Positions 1-10,766 of a stretch of 47,163 nt of DNA are shown here, piece by piece. The notes under the pieces were generated by a model, which searched no databases, was not told the DNA's origin, and was given only the letters and a program-made list of their open reading frames with translations. How positions within the stretch are numbered: position 1 is the stretch's first letter; each line of letters begins with the position of its first letter. Origin of the DNA: Deltaproteobacteria bacterium (lineage in GTDB: Bacteria > Desulfobacterota > Desulfobacteria > Desulfobacterales > Desulfobacteraceae); the NCBI GenBank assembly GCA_027858995.1, contig JAQIBP010000052.1, forward strand, positions 1 through 47,163, given 5' to 3'. The position numbers and the translations under genes were made by a program.

Positions 1-2
1 GA

Positions 3-86
3 TTGGTATTTCAACGACTGATCGAACAAGCTGTAGCAACTGGTCCAATTACAGATGCGAAAGTTACGCATGGATATTCTTGGTGA
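3..86 (+). CDS. Possible 3' end of an unidentified gene entering from the left edge
   Basis: An open frame runs from the window edge for 27 codons and stops at TGA 84-86. The peptide ends KVTHGYSW and reads like a normal protein C-terminus. It converges on and overlaps the 3' end of the minus-strand HEPN-like gene by 23 bases, so at least one of these two ends may be artificial or the product of recombination. The fragment is too short to assign a family. Confidence 0.2.
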   Translation: MVFQRLIEQAVATGPITDAKVTHGYSW

Positions 87-540
87 TATTGCAGGAGGAG
101 CTAACCGCCCACCCCCTTACCGGTATTAAGGCTTCTCCAATTTGGTCAAGCTTTAGCATTATTTCATTTGCATGGATTGTTATTTTTTCCATCTTTTGGA
201 TGTAATAATCAAACCTCTCGCCTTGAGTTAAAAACGGTGTTGATTCTTCATCAAAGTCGTGAGCCAACCAATTTCTTTGTTTTTTAAATTCTATTATTTC
301 CTCAAATAACTCAGGTTTCGATGGGGAGTCTTTTTCTATAGAACTAACAATAACTCCCATTGGCTTTGACAGATGAAAGGATATTTTTTCTTTTGCTTTT
401 TCTTTACTCCATTTGCTATGCACCATATGAAATACCGAATAATAGTGAGCTAAGGCAAATTGTAATTTTTGTCCCATCATGAGGGCAAGACCGACTTTTT
501 CGCATAGTTCTTTGAATTTTTCCGGTTCTTCTTGGATCAT
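64..540 (-). CDS. HEPN-like small protein (integron cassette cargo)
   Basis: This is a 158-residue soluble protein of unknown function. Around residue 88 it carries RNWLAH, which fits the R-x4-6-H motif of HEPN domains; many HEPN proteins are RNases in toxin-antitoxin or abortive-infection systems. The predicted make-up is mostly helical, as expected for HEPN. No antitoxin partner (MNT nucleotidyltransferase or similar) is adjacent. An attC-like recombination site lies just upstream at 583-645, so the gene appears to be cassette cargo. The start is ATG at 540. The last 15 or so residues overlap a convergent reading frame and may not be native, because no second attC is recognisable after the gene. 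The HEPN call rests on one short motif and general character. Confidence 0.55.
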   Translation of the reverse strand: MIQEEPEKFKELCEKVGLALMMGQKLQFALAHYYSVFHMVHSKWSKEKAKEKISFHLSKPMGVIVSSIEKDSPSKPELFEEIIEFKKQRNWLAHDFDEESTPFLTQGERFDYYIQKMEKITIHANEIMLKLDQIGEALIPVRGWAVSSSCNITKNIHA

Positions 541-582
541 GTGTTTTTCCCATTTAATATTTAGTTCACAAGCTTGCCTGAG

Positions 583-645
583 TGCAACGGTTGAGCTGAG
601 AGGTGCGCCAATTATGGCGCATCCTTTCCAGCGATTTGTTATAAT
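583..645 (-). repeat. Integron attC recombination site
   Basis: Read on the minus strand, the site starts with ATAACAAATCGCTGG and ends with CAGCTCAACCGTTG. The arms pair imperfectly: AAC opposite GTT at the ends, then GCTG/CAGC, then an A-rich block opposite CCTCT, then TGCGCC/GGCGCA around a six-base loop. One arm has two unpaired extra bases. This imperfect stem with extrahelical bases and R/L box order is the hallmark of attC sites folded for integron integrase. Orientation matches: the site follows the 3' end of the lipoprotein gene and precedes the HEPN-like gene. No integrase gene is in the window. Confidence 0.7.
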
Positions 646-711
646 TTTTTTAGAATCCTTTAAATATAAAAAGACTCCTTAGTGCATACGTTATAAACTA
701 AGACTACTGTG

Positions 712-1626
712 TTAACGTAATAACTTCCCATCAAATGATACACTAATAGCAATATCAAAGTCATTTATACCTATATAAAAAGTATAAACATATTTCGAAG
801 CGAATAAATTTGGAATTTCATAAAGTGTATAACCTCCACCCTTCAGATTAACTTGTTCGTATTCATTTGCTTTTTTATCATAAAATCTGCCAACAATTCT
901 ATATGTAGATTGCGCAGTTAAATAATTTATATCTGCTATTGTTTTTATACCTTTAGCCTCATTTTCATGAAAAAAAGTTTCAACATCAAAATTTTCTTTT
1001 TTAATATCACTTTTAAGTAAGTCTAAGACCTTTTCTGACAAAGGAAATATTTTATCCCCAGTTCTTATTTGTGGTGATTTTATGTAATTTTCTTCAAAAT
1101 TATCCCAAAGGATACTGTCTTCAACCTTTTGTATCTCGGTTTTATCCATAACTGTAATTGAAATTTCTTTGGTTGATTTATTTAGCGTAAACCCCAAATT
1201 ATATTTATTGAAAACCTTCTTAAAATTATCTTTTTTAAAGATTTCTTCGATGTTAGATTTTGTGATAGCAGCCTCTTCATTACCAGCACGAATATGTGCG
1301 TTTTTTAATTTAAATGTTATGCGATAGTTAACTGCCTCTGCAACTCGAACAATATTTATTTCAACATAGATTGTTCCAGCAAGTTCAAATCGCTCATTTT
1401 TGCTTTTATCGTTAAAAATAACACGAACTATACAATCACCACTAATCTTGTTTGTGGTGTCTTCCTTAAGCTCTAAGGTTATTGGATTTGCAATAGGAAA
1501 ATCGACTTGGAGAGCAGGATAATTGTGAACCAGAAGGTTATTTCGAAGGTTACCGTGAAGCGCAGGTTGACATCCAAACAACAGTACAATTACAAAGAAA
1601 AACAACAATACTTTTAATGTTTTCAA
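712..1626 (-). CDS. Predicted lipoprotein of unknown function (probable integron cassette)
   Basis: This is a 304-residue protein with a lipoprotein signal: positive N-terminus, a hydrophobic stretch of about 13 residues, then a lipobox ending LFGC with Cys19 as the likely acylated residue. The rest is a hydrophilic beta/alpha mix with no motif I recognise. The start codon is TTG at 1624-1626, chosen because GAGAGG sits six bases upstream; no in-frame ATG is near. The gene is followed about 70 bases later by an attC site and preceded by a GC-rich palindrome, so it is probably mobile cassette cargo. Functions such as surface binding or defence cannot be read from the sequence. Confidence 0.6.
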   Translation of the reverse strand: MKTLKVLLFFFVIVLLFGCQPALHGNLRNNLLVHNYPALQVDFPIANPITLELKEDTTNKISGDCIVRVIFNDKSKNERFELAGTIYVEINIVRVAEAVNYRITFKLKNAHIRAGNEEAAITKSNIEEIFKKDNFKKVFNKYNLGFTLNKSTKEISITVMDKTEIQKVEDSILWDNFEENYIKSPQIRTGDKIFPLSEKVLDLLKSDIKKENFDVETFFHENEAKGIKTIADINYLTAQSTYRIVGRFYDKKANEYEQVNLKGGGYTLYEIPNLFASKYVYTFYIGINDFDIAISVSFDGKLLR

Positions 1627-1642
1627 AATTTCCTCTCATTTT

Positions 1643-1737
1643 AATCCCGGTCCAGCCCCTTGTTCAGGCGCCAGAGGCGACTGAACAAGGGGCTGGACGA
1701 AGTCAGCACCGGGATTCATGGCGGCGGTGCCGCCATG
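1643..1737. repeat. Two nested/adjacent perfect palindromes, GC-rich
   Basis: An 18-base arm at 1650-1667 is perfectly repeated in inverted orientation at 1681-1698, and a second outer pair (AATCCCGGT at 1643-1651 and ACCGGGATT at 1708-1716) encloses it. Immediately right is a separate hairpin, CATGGCGGC/GCCGCCATG at 1717-1737 with a three-base loop. The block is much richer in GC than its surroundings. It lies directly upstream of the lipoprotein cassette. It could be a recombination site remnant, a transposon end or a dispersed palindromic repeat. Confidence 0.75.
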
Positions 1738-1980
1738 AACAAGTAATTAACCGGTTGTCCGCATATCTTTAAAATATGGGGCATATCTGACTATTAAAAT
1801 AAAAAAACCTGACCCTGAATTCCATATCAACATCTTTAAAGCCTGTAAAGGTATTTCAACAATTCAACTTTGGTGAAAATATAATTTATTCAGAAACGAT
1901 CCGCCAAAATAGCCTTTATTGGAGACACAGTAGATTTTGCTAAAAGCAGCTTGCAAATCAAGTAGTGACACAAAACTTCA
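1738..1980. other. Gene-free stretch between cassette region and MBL gene
   Basis: No supportable gene is seen in this AT-rich sequence, which separates the palindrome block from the 3' end of the MBL-fold gene. Stop codons occur frequently in all frames. With the palindromes it forms the 354-base gap after the lipoprotein gene. Confidence 0.5.
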
Positions 1981-3075
1981 TCATTCAATGAGGAGAATTT
2001 CACCGATATTCATAATTTTAAACTTAGATGAATCAAGTTGGTTTTTTGCAATATGTCTTGCCAGATCAAATCCTGGAAATCCTGGTGGTTCACTCCCAAG
2101 GGGGAAAGTTCCCCATTGGGTTGGAATAAAAAACCTGGCATTGAGGTCTTCAAACCCTTGAATAGCTTCAGGTATATTCATATGTTGGTAATGCATGAAC
2201 CATCTGGGGTGGTAGGCTGTGGTAGCCATAAATGCGTAGTCTATCTCTGGATATTTGCGACCAATTTCTTTAAATCCTTTAAAATAGCCTGAATCCCCAC
2301 CAAAATAAATCGTCACAGAGGGAGTTATCAGAAGATAAGAAGCCCAGAGGGACTCATTTATTCCCTGACCGATTCTCATAGACCAGTGTTGGGCTGGCAG
2401 GCATATTAATTTTGAGTCTTTATCAATTTTGAGTTCTTCCCACCAATCCATTTCACGGACATTCTTTTGGTCCATAGCCATGACAAACTCTTTTAACCCT
2501 TTTGGAACAACCAAAGTAGAATTTTTTGGCAGTTGTTTTATGCTGGAATGATCCAGATGATCATAATGATTATGGGAAATTAAAACATTGACGTTTTTTA
2601 CAATGCTGTTAAATTCTTTCAAGGTGAGAGCTGGTGGAGTCAATCTTGATGGCAGCAATGCCCGTTTAGAAAAAATTGGATCGGTCATCCAGTAAATACC
2701 ATCAATGCGGATTAAGAATGTATTATGACCAATCCATAGAATAAAATTCTCTCTGGTTTGTGATATTCTTTTAAGAGTATCAGGAAAAACCTTTGGTAAA
2801 AATTCTTTTTCTTTTTTTGTAAAACTTGTTTTATAAAATAGCTTCCACTCAAGCACCTCTAAAAAATTTTTATCTTTCATTTTCATCCAGGGTGAAAAAT
2901 ATTTTCCATCTATATAATGGGATGCATAAAGATCCTTGGTCTTTGTTTTTTCCACCTTCTGTTTCCATTTAATTTCTGAAAAGTTTTCTTTATCTTTCGA
3001 TGAACATGAAAAATTCAACCAGATTGCTATAAACAGTATTCCAATGAGAGAAAAAATACGTTTAACATATCTCAT
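1981..3075 (-). CDS. MBL-fold lipoprotein hydrolase, NAPE-PLD/RomA-like
   Basis: This 364-residue exported protein has an N-terminal signal ending FSCSS, so it is likely a lipoprotein acylated at Cys24. The catalytic core shows the metallo-beta-lactamase signature SHNHYDHLDH near residue 170, followed by conserved His and Asp residues (AQHWS, GGDSGY) and a later histidine in the W-GTF region. The arrangement and the TDPIFSKRA segment resemble the NAPE-phospholipase D / RomA branch, which hydrolyses phosphodiester-type bonds using two zinc ions. The substrate here is unknown. The start is ATG at 3075, with a weak ribosome site. It lies downstream of ligA on the same strand with a 195-base gap, so it may be a separate transcript. 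Confidence 0.75.
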   Translation of the reverse strand: MRYVKRIFSLIGILFIAIWLNFSCSSKDKENFSEIKWKQKVEKTKTKDLYASHYIDGKYFSPWMKMKDKNFLEVLEWKLFYKTSFTKKEKEFLPKVFPDTLKRISQTRENFILWIGHNTFLIRIDGIYWMTDPIFSKRALLPSRLTPPALTLKEFNSIVKNVNVLISHNHYDHLDHSSIKQLPKNSTLVVPKGLKEFVMAMDQKNVREMDWWEELKIDKDSKLICLPAQHWSMRIGQGINESLWASYLLITPSVTIYFGGDSGYFKGFKEIGRKYPEIDYAFMATTAYHPRWFMHYQHMNIPEAIQGFEDLNARFFIPTQWGTFPLGSEPPGFPGFDLARHIAKNQLDSSKFKIMNIGEILLIE

Positions 3076-3270
3076 GATATAATCAATAGCTCTATGACCA
3101 GCGCTGAATAAGTGATGCTGTATGAAAATATCCTGGAAATATCAGGAAGATAAAAAGTATTATAGTGATTTTGAAACATTTATCATAATATGTTTGTTAG
3201 TTTACCAGTTTTTTATGAGTAAAATCCAAAGGAGAACTCAACATACAAAATCTATTGGTGTAAGACAAAT

Positions 3271-5307
<2,037 letters not shown>

Positions 5308-5312
5308 TTAAT

Positions 5313-5402
5313 TCAACAACCTGTCGACAGGCTGTTACACAACCCCAATTTTCCCAATTTCGGCGTTGGAAAAATTTGCATTATGTAACAACCTGTCGAC
5401 TG
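5313..5402. repeat. Inverted-repeat intergenic element, copy 1 (GTCGACAG family)
   Basis: Arms at about 5323-5342 and 5381-5400 both read GTCGACAG followed by a TGTTACA block when read inward, and they flank a central stretch of about 38 bases. The right arm, read on the minus strand, matches 36481-36505 with one mismatch over 25 bases. This is therefore a dispersed mobile-like or palindromic repeat, sited between ligA and its upstream neighbour. Confidence 0.75.
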
Positions 5403-5455
5403 GAATTTACAATTGATTGTACAATTATTAATTCATTTATTTCTGTGAATATTTG

Positions 5456-5713
5456 CTATTCCGGCCCTACAACGTCAGATAATTGATCTTTTACCTCATC
5501 AATAATATCATAAATCCATGCAATATCTTCAATGGAAAGTCTGCCAGCTTTAGAAGGTGCTCTGTCAGATCCATCTTTTTTCTTTAAAATTCTTGGTCCA
5601 AGCTGGACTTTAGGCTCTCCCTCTCCATATTGCTGAATCGAAATAAGCAGTCCTGTCTCTTCATTTTTCCACTCTTTTATTTTTTTATCCTTTTCAGGAT
5701 CATATCCTGCCAT
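5456..5713 (-). CDS. Small conserved hypothetical protein (PC4-like candidate)
   Basis: This 85-residue, charged, soluble protein has an N-terminal lysine-rich segment, a short beta-strand-rich middle (LLISIQQYGEGEPKVQLGPR) and a C-terminal helix. The strand-then-helix pattern recalls PC4-like single-stranded-nucleic-acid-binding domains, but the resemblance is weak and the function is unknown. The start ATG at 5713 has a strong ribosome site, GGAGG, seven bases upstream. It sits 42 bases after glyS on the same strand and is probably the last gene of the glyQ-glyS transcript. Confidence 0.7.
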   Translation of the reverse strand: MAGYDPEKDKKIKEWKNEETGLLISIQQYGEGEPKVQLGPRILKKKDGSDRAPSKAGRLSIEDIAWIYDIIDEVKDQLSDVVGPE

Positions 5714-5755
5714 AATACTGCCTCCAAGTTTTTTAGCTGTCGATTTTATAAAATG

Positions 5756-7831
5756 TTATAACATTGAAAAATTTGCTATATTCTTAAACAACTCAGAAAT
5801 CAATGACAAAAGTGCAATTCTGTTTTGTTTTAATTTTTTATCTTCCGCCATTACCATGACATCATCAAAAAAAGTATCAACTTTAGGCCGCAGTGTGGCA
5901 ATAGTTGAAAGTGCTTTATCATAGTTTCCGTCTTTACTAAAAGCATTAATACTTTGACTGACCTCATTGACTGCCTCAAACAATTTTTTTTCACAGGCAT
6001 CTTCAAAAAGGCTTTCATTTACAGAAATATCCTCTACTGTTCCTGCCTTTTTAATTATATTTTCAACTCTTTTAAAAGTAGTGGCAAGGGGTTCAAAATC
6101 AGGCTCTTTTCTTAAAGAATCCAATGCTTTGACTCTTAAAACAACGTCGGGAAGATTATCAAAGGAGGCAAACAGAGCTGAGTTAACAGCCTCTTTTGAA
6201 AATTGCTTGTCAATCAGTATATTAACCATTCTGTTCTGAAAAAACTCTCTGATTTTCAGGGAAATCTTTTTTAATATGTTTTTATCATCAATAAAGGATT
6301 TAAGCCCCTGATCAATCATGGAATTCAGAGAAAAGGTCAAGTTCTCTTCCAGCATAATCTGGATGATGCCAATTCCCTGTCTTCGTAAAGCATAGGGATC
6401 TGCTCCACCTGTCGGAATCAAGCCTACGGAAAAACAGCCGCAAATGGTATCTAATTTATCTGCAATGGCAAGAACAGTGGCAGTTGGAGTCTCCGGCAGT
6501 TTTCCCCCGGAGTAAACAGGTCTGTAATGCTGTTCAACAGCATAAGCAATATCATGTTTCTCTCCAGCATTAAGTGCATATGCTCTGCCGATCACTCCCT
6601 GAAGTTTTGTGAATTCAATAACCACCTGGCTGACAAGGTCTGCCTTGCAAATTTGAGAAGCTCTTGCAACATCTAATCCTAAGATTTCTTTATCATCAAA
6701 AGAGGACTCTTCTACAAGATATTGGCAAAGTTTTCCAATTCTCAGGGTTTTTTTATAAACACTTCCAAGTTTTTCCTGAAAAGTGACATTTTTAAGTCTA
6801 TCACGAAATTCATCCAAAGAAGATTTGCAATCCTGCTCATAGAAGAATTTAGCATCTGACAAACGGGCTCTGAGAACTTTCTCATGACCATGGGCAACAA
6901 GTGCCATATCCCTGACATTTGTATTGTTAACAGCTATGAACAATGGTTTTAAATTCCCTTTTTCATCTGTAAGGGCAAAACATTTCTGATGTTCTCTCAT
7001 GGCTGTAATCAAAACTTCATCAGGCACTTCAAGGAATTTTTCATCAAACCTGCCAACAATTGGAAATGGATATTCGACAAGATTAGTTACTATATTCATT
7101 AAATCATCATCTTTGAGAATCTGTGAATTATACTCCTTTGCACATCTTTCAACAGCTTTTGTTAAAACTTTTTTTCTTTTATCAATATCTGGAATAACAC
7201 CGGCTGATTCGACAACTTTGGTATAATTATCTGCACAATCAACTTCATGTTCTCCCGGATTCATGAATTGATGGCCAAAAATTTTTGAGCCTGACTTAAT
7301 ATTCCCAACTTTAAAATTAATTGTTTTATCTGCGTAAAGTCCAACAAGAGAAATTATGGGACGGGCAAAACTTATGGAAAGACTTCCCCATCTCATTCTT
7401 TTGGGAAAGGGAATAGATAAAATCTGTTTTTCAAGTATATTTTCAAGAATGGATATGGTGGATTCACACTTTTCTTCAATAACAGCAGTCAGGTATCTGC
7501 CTTTTTTTGTCTCTTCAACCCAGATTTGATCAACATCAATGCCGGCTTTTGCTGCAAATTTTTCTGCTGCAATAGTAGGATTCTTATTTTCATCATATCC
7601 GATTTTTTCAGGCGGTCCTGTAATGGTTGCTGTTTTCGGGTTTTGCTGTTCTGCAAGATCTTCCACCATTAATGCAAGTCGTCTTGGTGTTCCAAAAACT
7701 TGGGCCCTGCCATGGTTAATTCGATATTTATCAAAAGCTGCAATAATATTTTTCTTAAAAGTATTGAGAGCAGGGATAATATATCCTGCCGGTATCTCTT
7801 CTGTTCCAATTTCAATTAAAAGTTTATTCAT
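5756..7831 (-). CDS. glyS: Glycyl-tRNA synthetase beta subunit
   Basis: This is the beta chain of the bacterial alpha2beta2 glycyl-tRNA synthetase, which recognises tRNA(Gly) and is needed for charging. The 691 residues match the family length. It begins with the typical [15 protein letters not shown] segment, has the conserved core REHQKCFAL region and [12 protein letters not shown], and ends with an anticodon-binding-like helical domain. It overlaps the 3' end of glyQ by eight bases, which points to translational coupling of the two subunits. Confidence 0.96.
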   Translation of the reverse strand: MNKLLIEIGTEEIPAGYIIPALNTFKKNIIAAFDKYRINHGRAQVFGTPRRLALMVEDLAEQQNPKTATITGPPEKIGYDENKNPTIAAEKFAAKAGIDVDQIWVEETKKGRYLTAVIEEKCESTISILENILEKQILSIPFPKRMRWGSLSISFARPIISLVGLYADKTINFKVGNIKSGSKIFGHQFMNPGEHEVDCADNYTKVVESAGVIPDIDKRKKVLTKAVERCAKEYNSQILKDDDLMNIVTNLVEYPFPIVGRFDEKFLEVPDEVLITAMREHQKCFALTDEKGNLKPLFIAVNNTNVRDMALVAHGHEKVLRARLSDAKFFYEQDCKSSLDEFRDRLKNVTFQEKLGSVYKKTLRIGKLCQYLVEESSFDDKEILGLDVARASQICKADLVSQVVIEFTKLQGVIGRAYALNAGEKHDIAYAVEQHYRPVYSGGKLPETPTATVLAIADKLDTICGCFSVGLIPTGGADPYALRRQGIGIIQIMLEENLTFSLNSMIDQGLKSFIDDKNILKKISLKIREFFQNRMVNILIDKQFSKEAVNSALFASFDNLPDVVLRVKALDSLRKEPDFEPLATTFKRVENIIKKAGTVEDISVNESLFEDACEKKLFEAVNEVSQSINAFSKDGNYDKALSTIATLRPKVDTFFDDVMVMAEDKKLKQNRIALLSLISELFKNIANFSML

Positions 7832-8729
7832 CTAATTTGCCTCCACCGTTTTCCAACTTATTGTGTTTCAAAAGAGGATGCCCCATCTCTTCTCTTTGAA
7901 TGATATATGCCCTGGAACAAGCCCTTGCAATGTCCCTGATACGTTTAATATATCCTGTTCGCTCAGTGACACTGATAGCGCCTCTTGCATCAAGAAGGTT
8001 AAATGTGTGGGAACATTTCAAGCAATATTCATATGCAGGGATAACAAGCCCTTTTTTTACAATCTTGTGGGCTTCAATTTCATATTTTTTAAACAGATCA
8101 AAGAGCATGTCCACATCTGCAACCTCAAAATTATAGGTCGACTGCTCTACTTCCTGTTGATGATAGACATCTTTATATGTAATTTCATCATTCCATTGAA
8201 GATCAAAGACATTATCAACACCCTGCAGATACATACAAATTCTCTCAAGACCATATGTCAATTCAACAGGAACCGGATTTACTTCCACACTGCCTGTTAC
8301 CTGAAAATATGTAAATTGTGTGACTTCCATGCCATCCAGCCACACCTCCCACCCAAGCCCTGAAGCTCCAAGGGTTGGAGATTCCCAGTCATCCTCCACA
8401 AAACGTATATCATGTTCCATGGAATCAACACCAAGAACTTTCATGGAATCGAGAAATAACTGCTGAACATCGGGGGGAGACGGCTTTAAAAGCACCTGGT
8501 ATTGATAATAGTGCTGGAGTCTGTTGGGGTTTTCACCATAACGCCCGTCTGTGGGTCGCCTTGAGGGTTGCACATAGGCAACTTTCCAGGGTTCCGGTCC
8601 AAGAGCTTTTAACAGTGTTGCAGGATGAAAAGTTCCTGCACCCACTTCCATGTCATAGGATTGTATAAGAACACAACCTTTTTTTGCCCAAAAATTGTTC
8701 AGGTTTAAAATCACATCTTGAAAATTCAT
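7824..8729 (-). CDS. glyQ: Glycyl-tRNA synthetase alpha subunit
   Basis: This is the catalytic class II synthetase subunit, which activates glycine with ATP. The 301-residue length and the hallmark segments match GlyQ closely: the N-terminal [20 protein letters not shown], the [13 protein letters not shown] motif and the [19 protein letters not shown] block. The start ATG at 8729 is preceded by GGAG. It is the first gene of the glyQ-glyS-small protein group, and its upstream region is filled by inverted repeats. Confidence 0.97.
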   Translation of the reverse strand: MNFQDVILNLNNFWAKKGCVLIQSYDMEVGAGTFHPATLLKALGPEPWKVAYVQPSRRPTDGRYGENPNRLQHYYQYQVLLKPSPPDVQQLFLDSMKVLGVDSMEHDIRFVEDDWESPTLGASGLGWEVWLDGMEVTQFTYFQVTGSVEVNPVPVELTYGLERICMYLQGVDNVFDLQWNDEITYKDVYHQQEVEQSTYNFEVADVDMLFDLFKKYEIEAHKIVKKGLVIPAYEYCLKCSHTFNLLDARGAISVTERTGYIKRIRDIARACSRAYIIQREEMGHPLLKHNKLENGGGKLDE

Positions 8730-8793
8730 TTTACTCCACTCTTTTTAAATTAATAATTAATAATAACCTAACCTGGACAAGCCAGAACCAAAC

Positions 8794-8922
8794 AGGTTTC
8801 TTAATTCTCTTGCCAAAAAAACACGAAATTGAGAATTAAGAACCTAAAGGTCAGAACCTGAAAAATTAATGAATAACATAGTTATTACCATTCTCAATTA
8901 TTCAGTTTCTGACCTTTAGGTT
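8794..8922. repeat. Composite inverted repeats (TTCTGACCTTTAGGTT family)
   Basis: Two inverted repeats overlap. The first pairs TTCTTAATTCTC at 8798-8809 with GAGAATTAAGAA at 8831-8842. The second pairs a 16-base perfect arm at 8841-8856 with TTCTGACCTTTAGGTT at 8907-8922. A small hairpin, AATAAC/GTTATT, sits inside. The right arm extends into the last codons of the GHMP kinase gene. The same 16-mer recurs at 34239-34254. It lies between glyQ and the upstream kinase and may act as a terminator or an mRNA-stabilising element. Confidence 0.75.
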
Positions 8923-9966
8923 ATTATCAATGATTTGTATTCCTCTATTATCAATTCCAGCATTAAGAATTTCTGCATCTTTAACAGGTTCAAGATTTTT
9001 TTTCCATAAAACTTTTAATTTGTTGATATCAGCTCTTTCACCAATTGCCCAAAGGCAGCCACCGCCGCCAGCTCCGGTAAATCTTGCACCACAATTAAAC
9101 TCCATGGCATTTTTAAATAATTTTTTTCCCGTATTATCAAGCACATCAGGTGTCATTTCAAGTCTTAATTTTGTCTCCTGGTTCATTAGGCGGGCAGCCT
9201 TTGAAAAATTTTTACCTTTTACAGCTTTTGAGAATTGAGTAGTTAAACCAGCAATTTGTTCAAAAACCATCCTTGTTTCACCATTTATAAAAGATTGAAC
9301 CCATTGGGAGTTAATATCTTTGGAAACATGGGGTATACCGCAATAAGCAACAATAATATTTGAGTTGAATGCTTCAATATCAACATCCCGGTCAAAAACG
9401 GGAACCTGTTGGAACTCAGGAGATGTCTTACCCATTTTCCAGATCCATTGATTTACACCGCCAAAAGCTGCTGCAAGCTGATCCTGCATACCACACGGAA
9501 CCCCTGCCACACTTGATTCAATATAGTGTGCAAGCCATGCAACCTGTTCAGGAATTATTGGTTTATCAAATATTTCAAAAAATGCAGAAATAATGGCAAC
9601 AGCAGCTGCAGAAGAACCTCCGAGAGCACTTCTTGGGGGAGAAGAAGACTCAATATATATATGAACTCCATGCACATTAAAATAATTTGCACATGCAAAC
9701 ATCAATCCCATTGGATGATTAAAGGATACTTCATTCTCTTTGAAAACTGCACTTTTAAATCCTTTTGAAGAGACTTTGATATATCTCTTTTTAAAAGATG
9801 ACAGGCATACCTTTGTTCTTAAATTAAGAGCAATGTTAAAAGTTGAAGGAGTTAGATTTTGTAAAGTCAGATAAAATGTACTTATATCCAATGTTCCGCC
9901 GAGATCTACCCTGCAGGGAACAGATGTCTGAACTGTTCTTTGTTCAAGTATGTTATTAATATTCAC
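8902..9966 (-). CDS. GHMP-family sugar kinase (galactokinase-like)
   Basis: This 354-residue protein has the three GHMP kinase motifs: an N-terminal substrate loop (SVPCRVDLGGTLD), the ATP loop PPRSALGGSSAAAVA near residue 110-124 and the C-terminal glycine-rich FTGAGGGGCLW. GHMP kinases phosphorylate small alcohols such as galactose, mevalonate or heptose-7-phosphate. The exact substrate is unclear; a heptose/galactose-type role fits the VPCGMQDQLAAAFGG segment. The start is GTG at 9964-9966, overlapping the recO stop as GTGA, so translation is coupled. The last eight codons lie in a dispersed inverted repeat, so the C-terminus may be an addition from that repeat. Confidence 0.75.
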   Translation of the reverse strand: MNINNILEQRTVQTSVPCRVDLGGTLDISTFYLTLQNLTPSTFNIALNLRTKVCLSSFKKRYIKVSSKGFKSAVFKENEVSFNHPMGLMFACANYFNVHGVHIYIESSSPPRSALGGSSAAAVAIISAFFEIFDKPIIPEQVAWLAHYIESSVAGVPCGMQDQLAAAFGGVNQWIWKMGKTSPEFQQVPVFDRDVDIEAFNSNIIVAYCGIPHVSKDINSQWVQSFINGETRMVFEQIAGLTTQFSKAVKGKNFSKAARLMNQETKLRLEMTPDVLDNTGKKLFKNAMEFNCGARFTGAGGGGCLWAIGERADINKLKVLWKKNLEPVKDAEILNAGIDNRGIQIIDNNLKVRN

Positions 9967-10766
9967 TTTGTTTGTCTTATGCTCTTAAGAAACTGCAAAC
10001 TTTTAAAATCCCTTCCGATATGAAAGGGAATAAAGGCTTCCAATAAAACTGCCCCCTCTTTTATGGCATAGGAGGAAAATTTTATTCTATCTGCTTTTTT
10101 GATATCAGTGTTATTTATCCAGAAAAGTTGTTTTAACGTTCCTTTGGATACTGTCATGCTGTGCTTTGATTTTTTGTTAAAGCAATTTTTGCAGATAATC
10201 TCTCCCTCTTTAAAATCAAATGTTATGTTTTTTTGTTGAAAATCATCAATAACTGTCTGACATTTATTACAATTTTCAAGATTGGGAGAAAATCCTGCAA
10301 TACTCATGAATTTTATTTGAAACAAAAGATTTAATACCTCTTTGGATATGGTATCACTGTTTAATGCTTTAATGGCAAAAAGTAATAAATCATAAATATC
10401 AGACTGGGGTTTGTTCTCTTCAAGATAAAAATAGAGCATTTCAATCCAGAAGCTTGCATAGGCAGTTTTAAATACATCATACCGGATATTTGCAAACCCC
10501 TCTTCAAGGTCAGATTTCGTAAGTATGGTCAAGCCATCCTTTTTTTTTTTTGGAAAACTGCACTGGATATGATTCAGACAAAAGAGATCAAAATGTCCTG
10601 AAAAGCGTTTGATACTCTTTTTTGCATTTTTTGCAATAACTGATATTTTGCCATTGGATTCTGTCAGAAAACTGATGATAAAATCATGATCACCAAACTC
10701 GATTTTTTTTAACAGTATTGCATTGGTACTAAAATCTGGTATTGACAAAACAGGCAGCCGTTCCAT
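9963..10766 (-). CDS. recO: DNA repair protein RecO
   Basis: RecO loads RecA onto SSB-coated single strands together with RecR in the RecF pathway. The 267 residues show an N-terminal OB-fold-like region, a helical middle and a zinc-binding cysteine set (CNKC near residue 180, then CKNC). The start ATG at 10766 shares one base with the stop codon of the upstream parvulin gene (TAATG), and its own stop overlaps the kinase start. This is tight coupling within one operon. Confidence 0.88.
   Translation of the reverse strand: MERLPVLSIPDFSTNAILLKKIEFGDHDFIISFLTESNGKISVIAKNAKKSIKRFSGHFDLFCLNHIQCSFPKKKKDGLTILTKSDLEEGFANIRYDVFKTAYASFWIEMLYFYLEENKPQSDIYDLLLFAIKALNSDTISKEVLNLLFQIKFMSIAGFSPNLENCNKCQTVIDDFQQKNITFDFKEGEIICKNCFNKKSKHSMTVSKGTLKQLFWINNTDIKKADRIKFSSYAIKEGAVLLEAFIPFHIGRDFKSLQFLKSIRQTK

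Noticed and set aside
7863-8363. Plus-strand frame opposite glyQ
   Set aside because: Antisense shadow of glyQ with cysteine- and phenylalanine-rich, non-protein-like composition.
10545-10555. Possible frameshift at the T-run inside recO
   Set aside because: The RecO frame stays open and family-like on both sides of the run.
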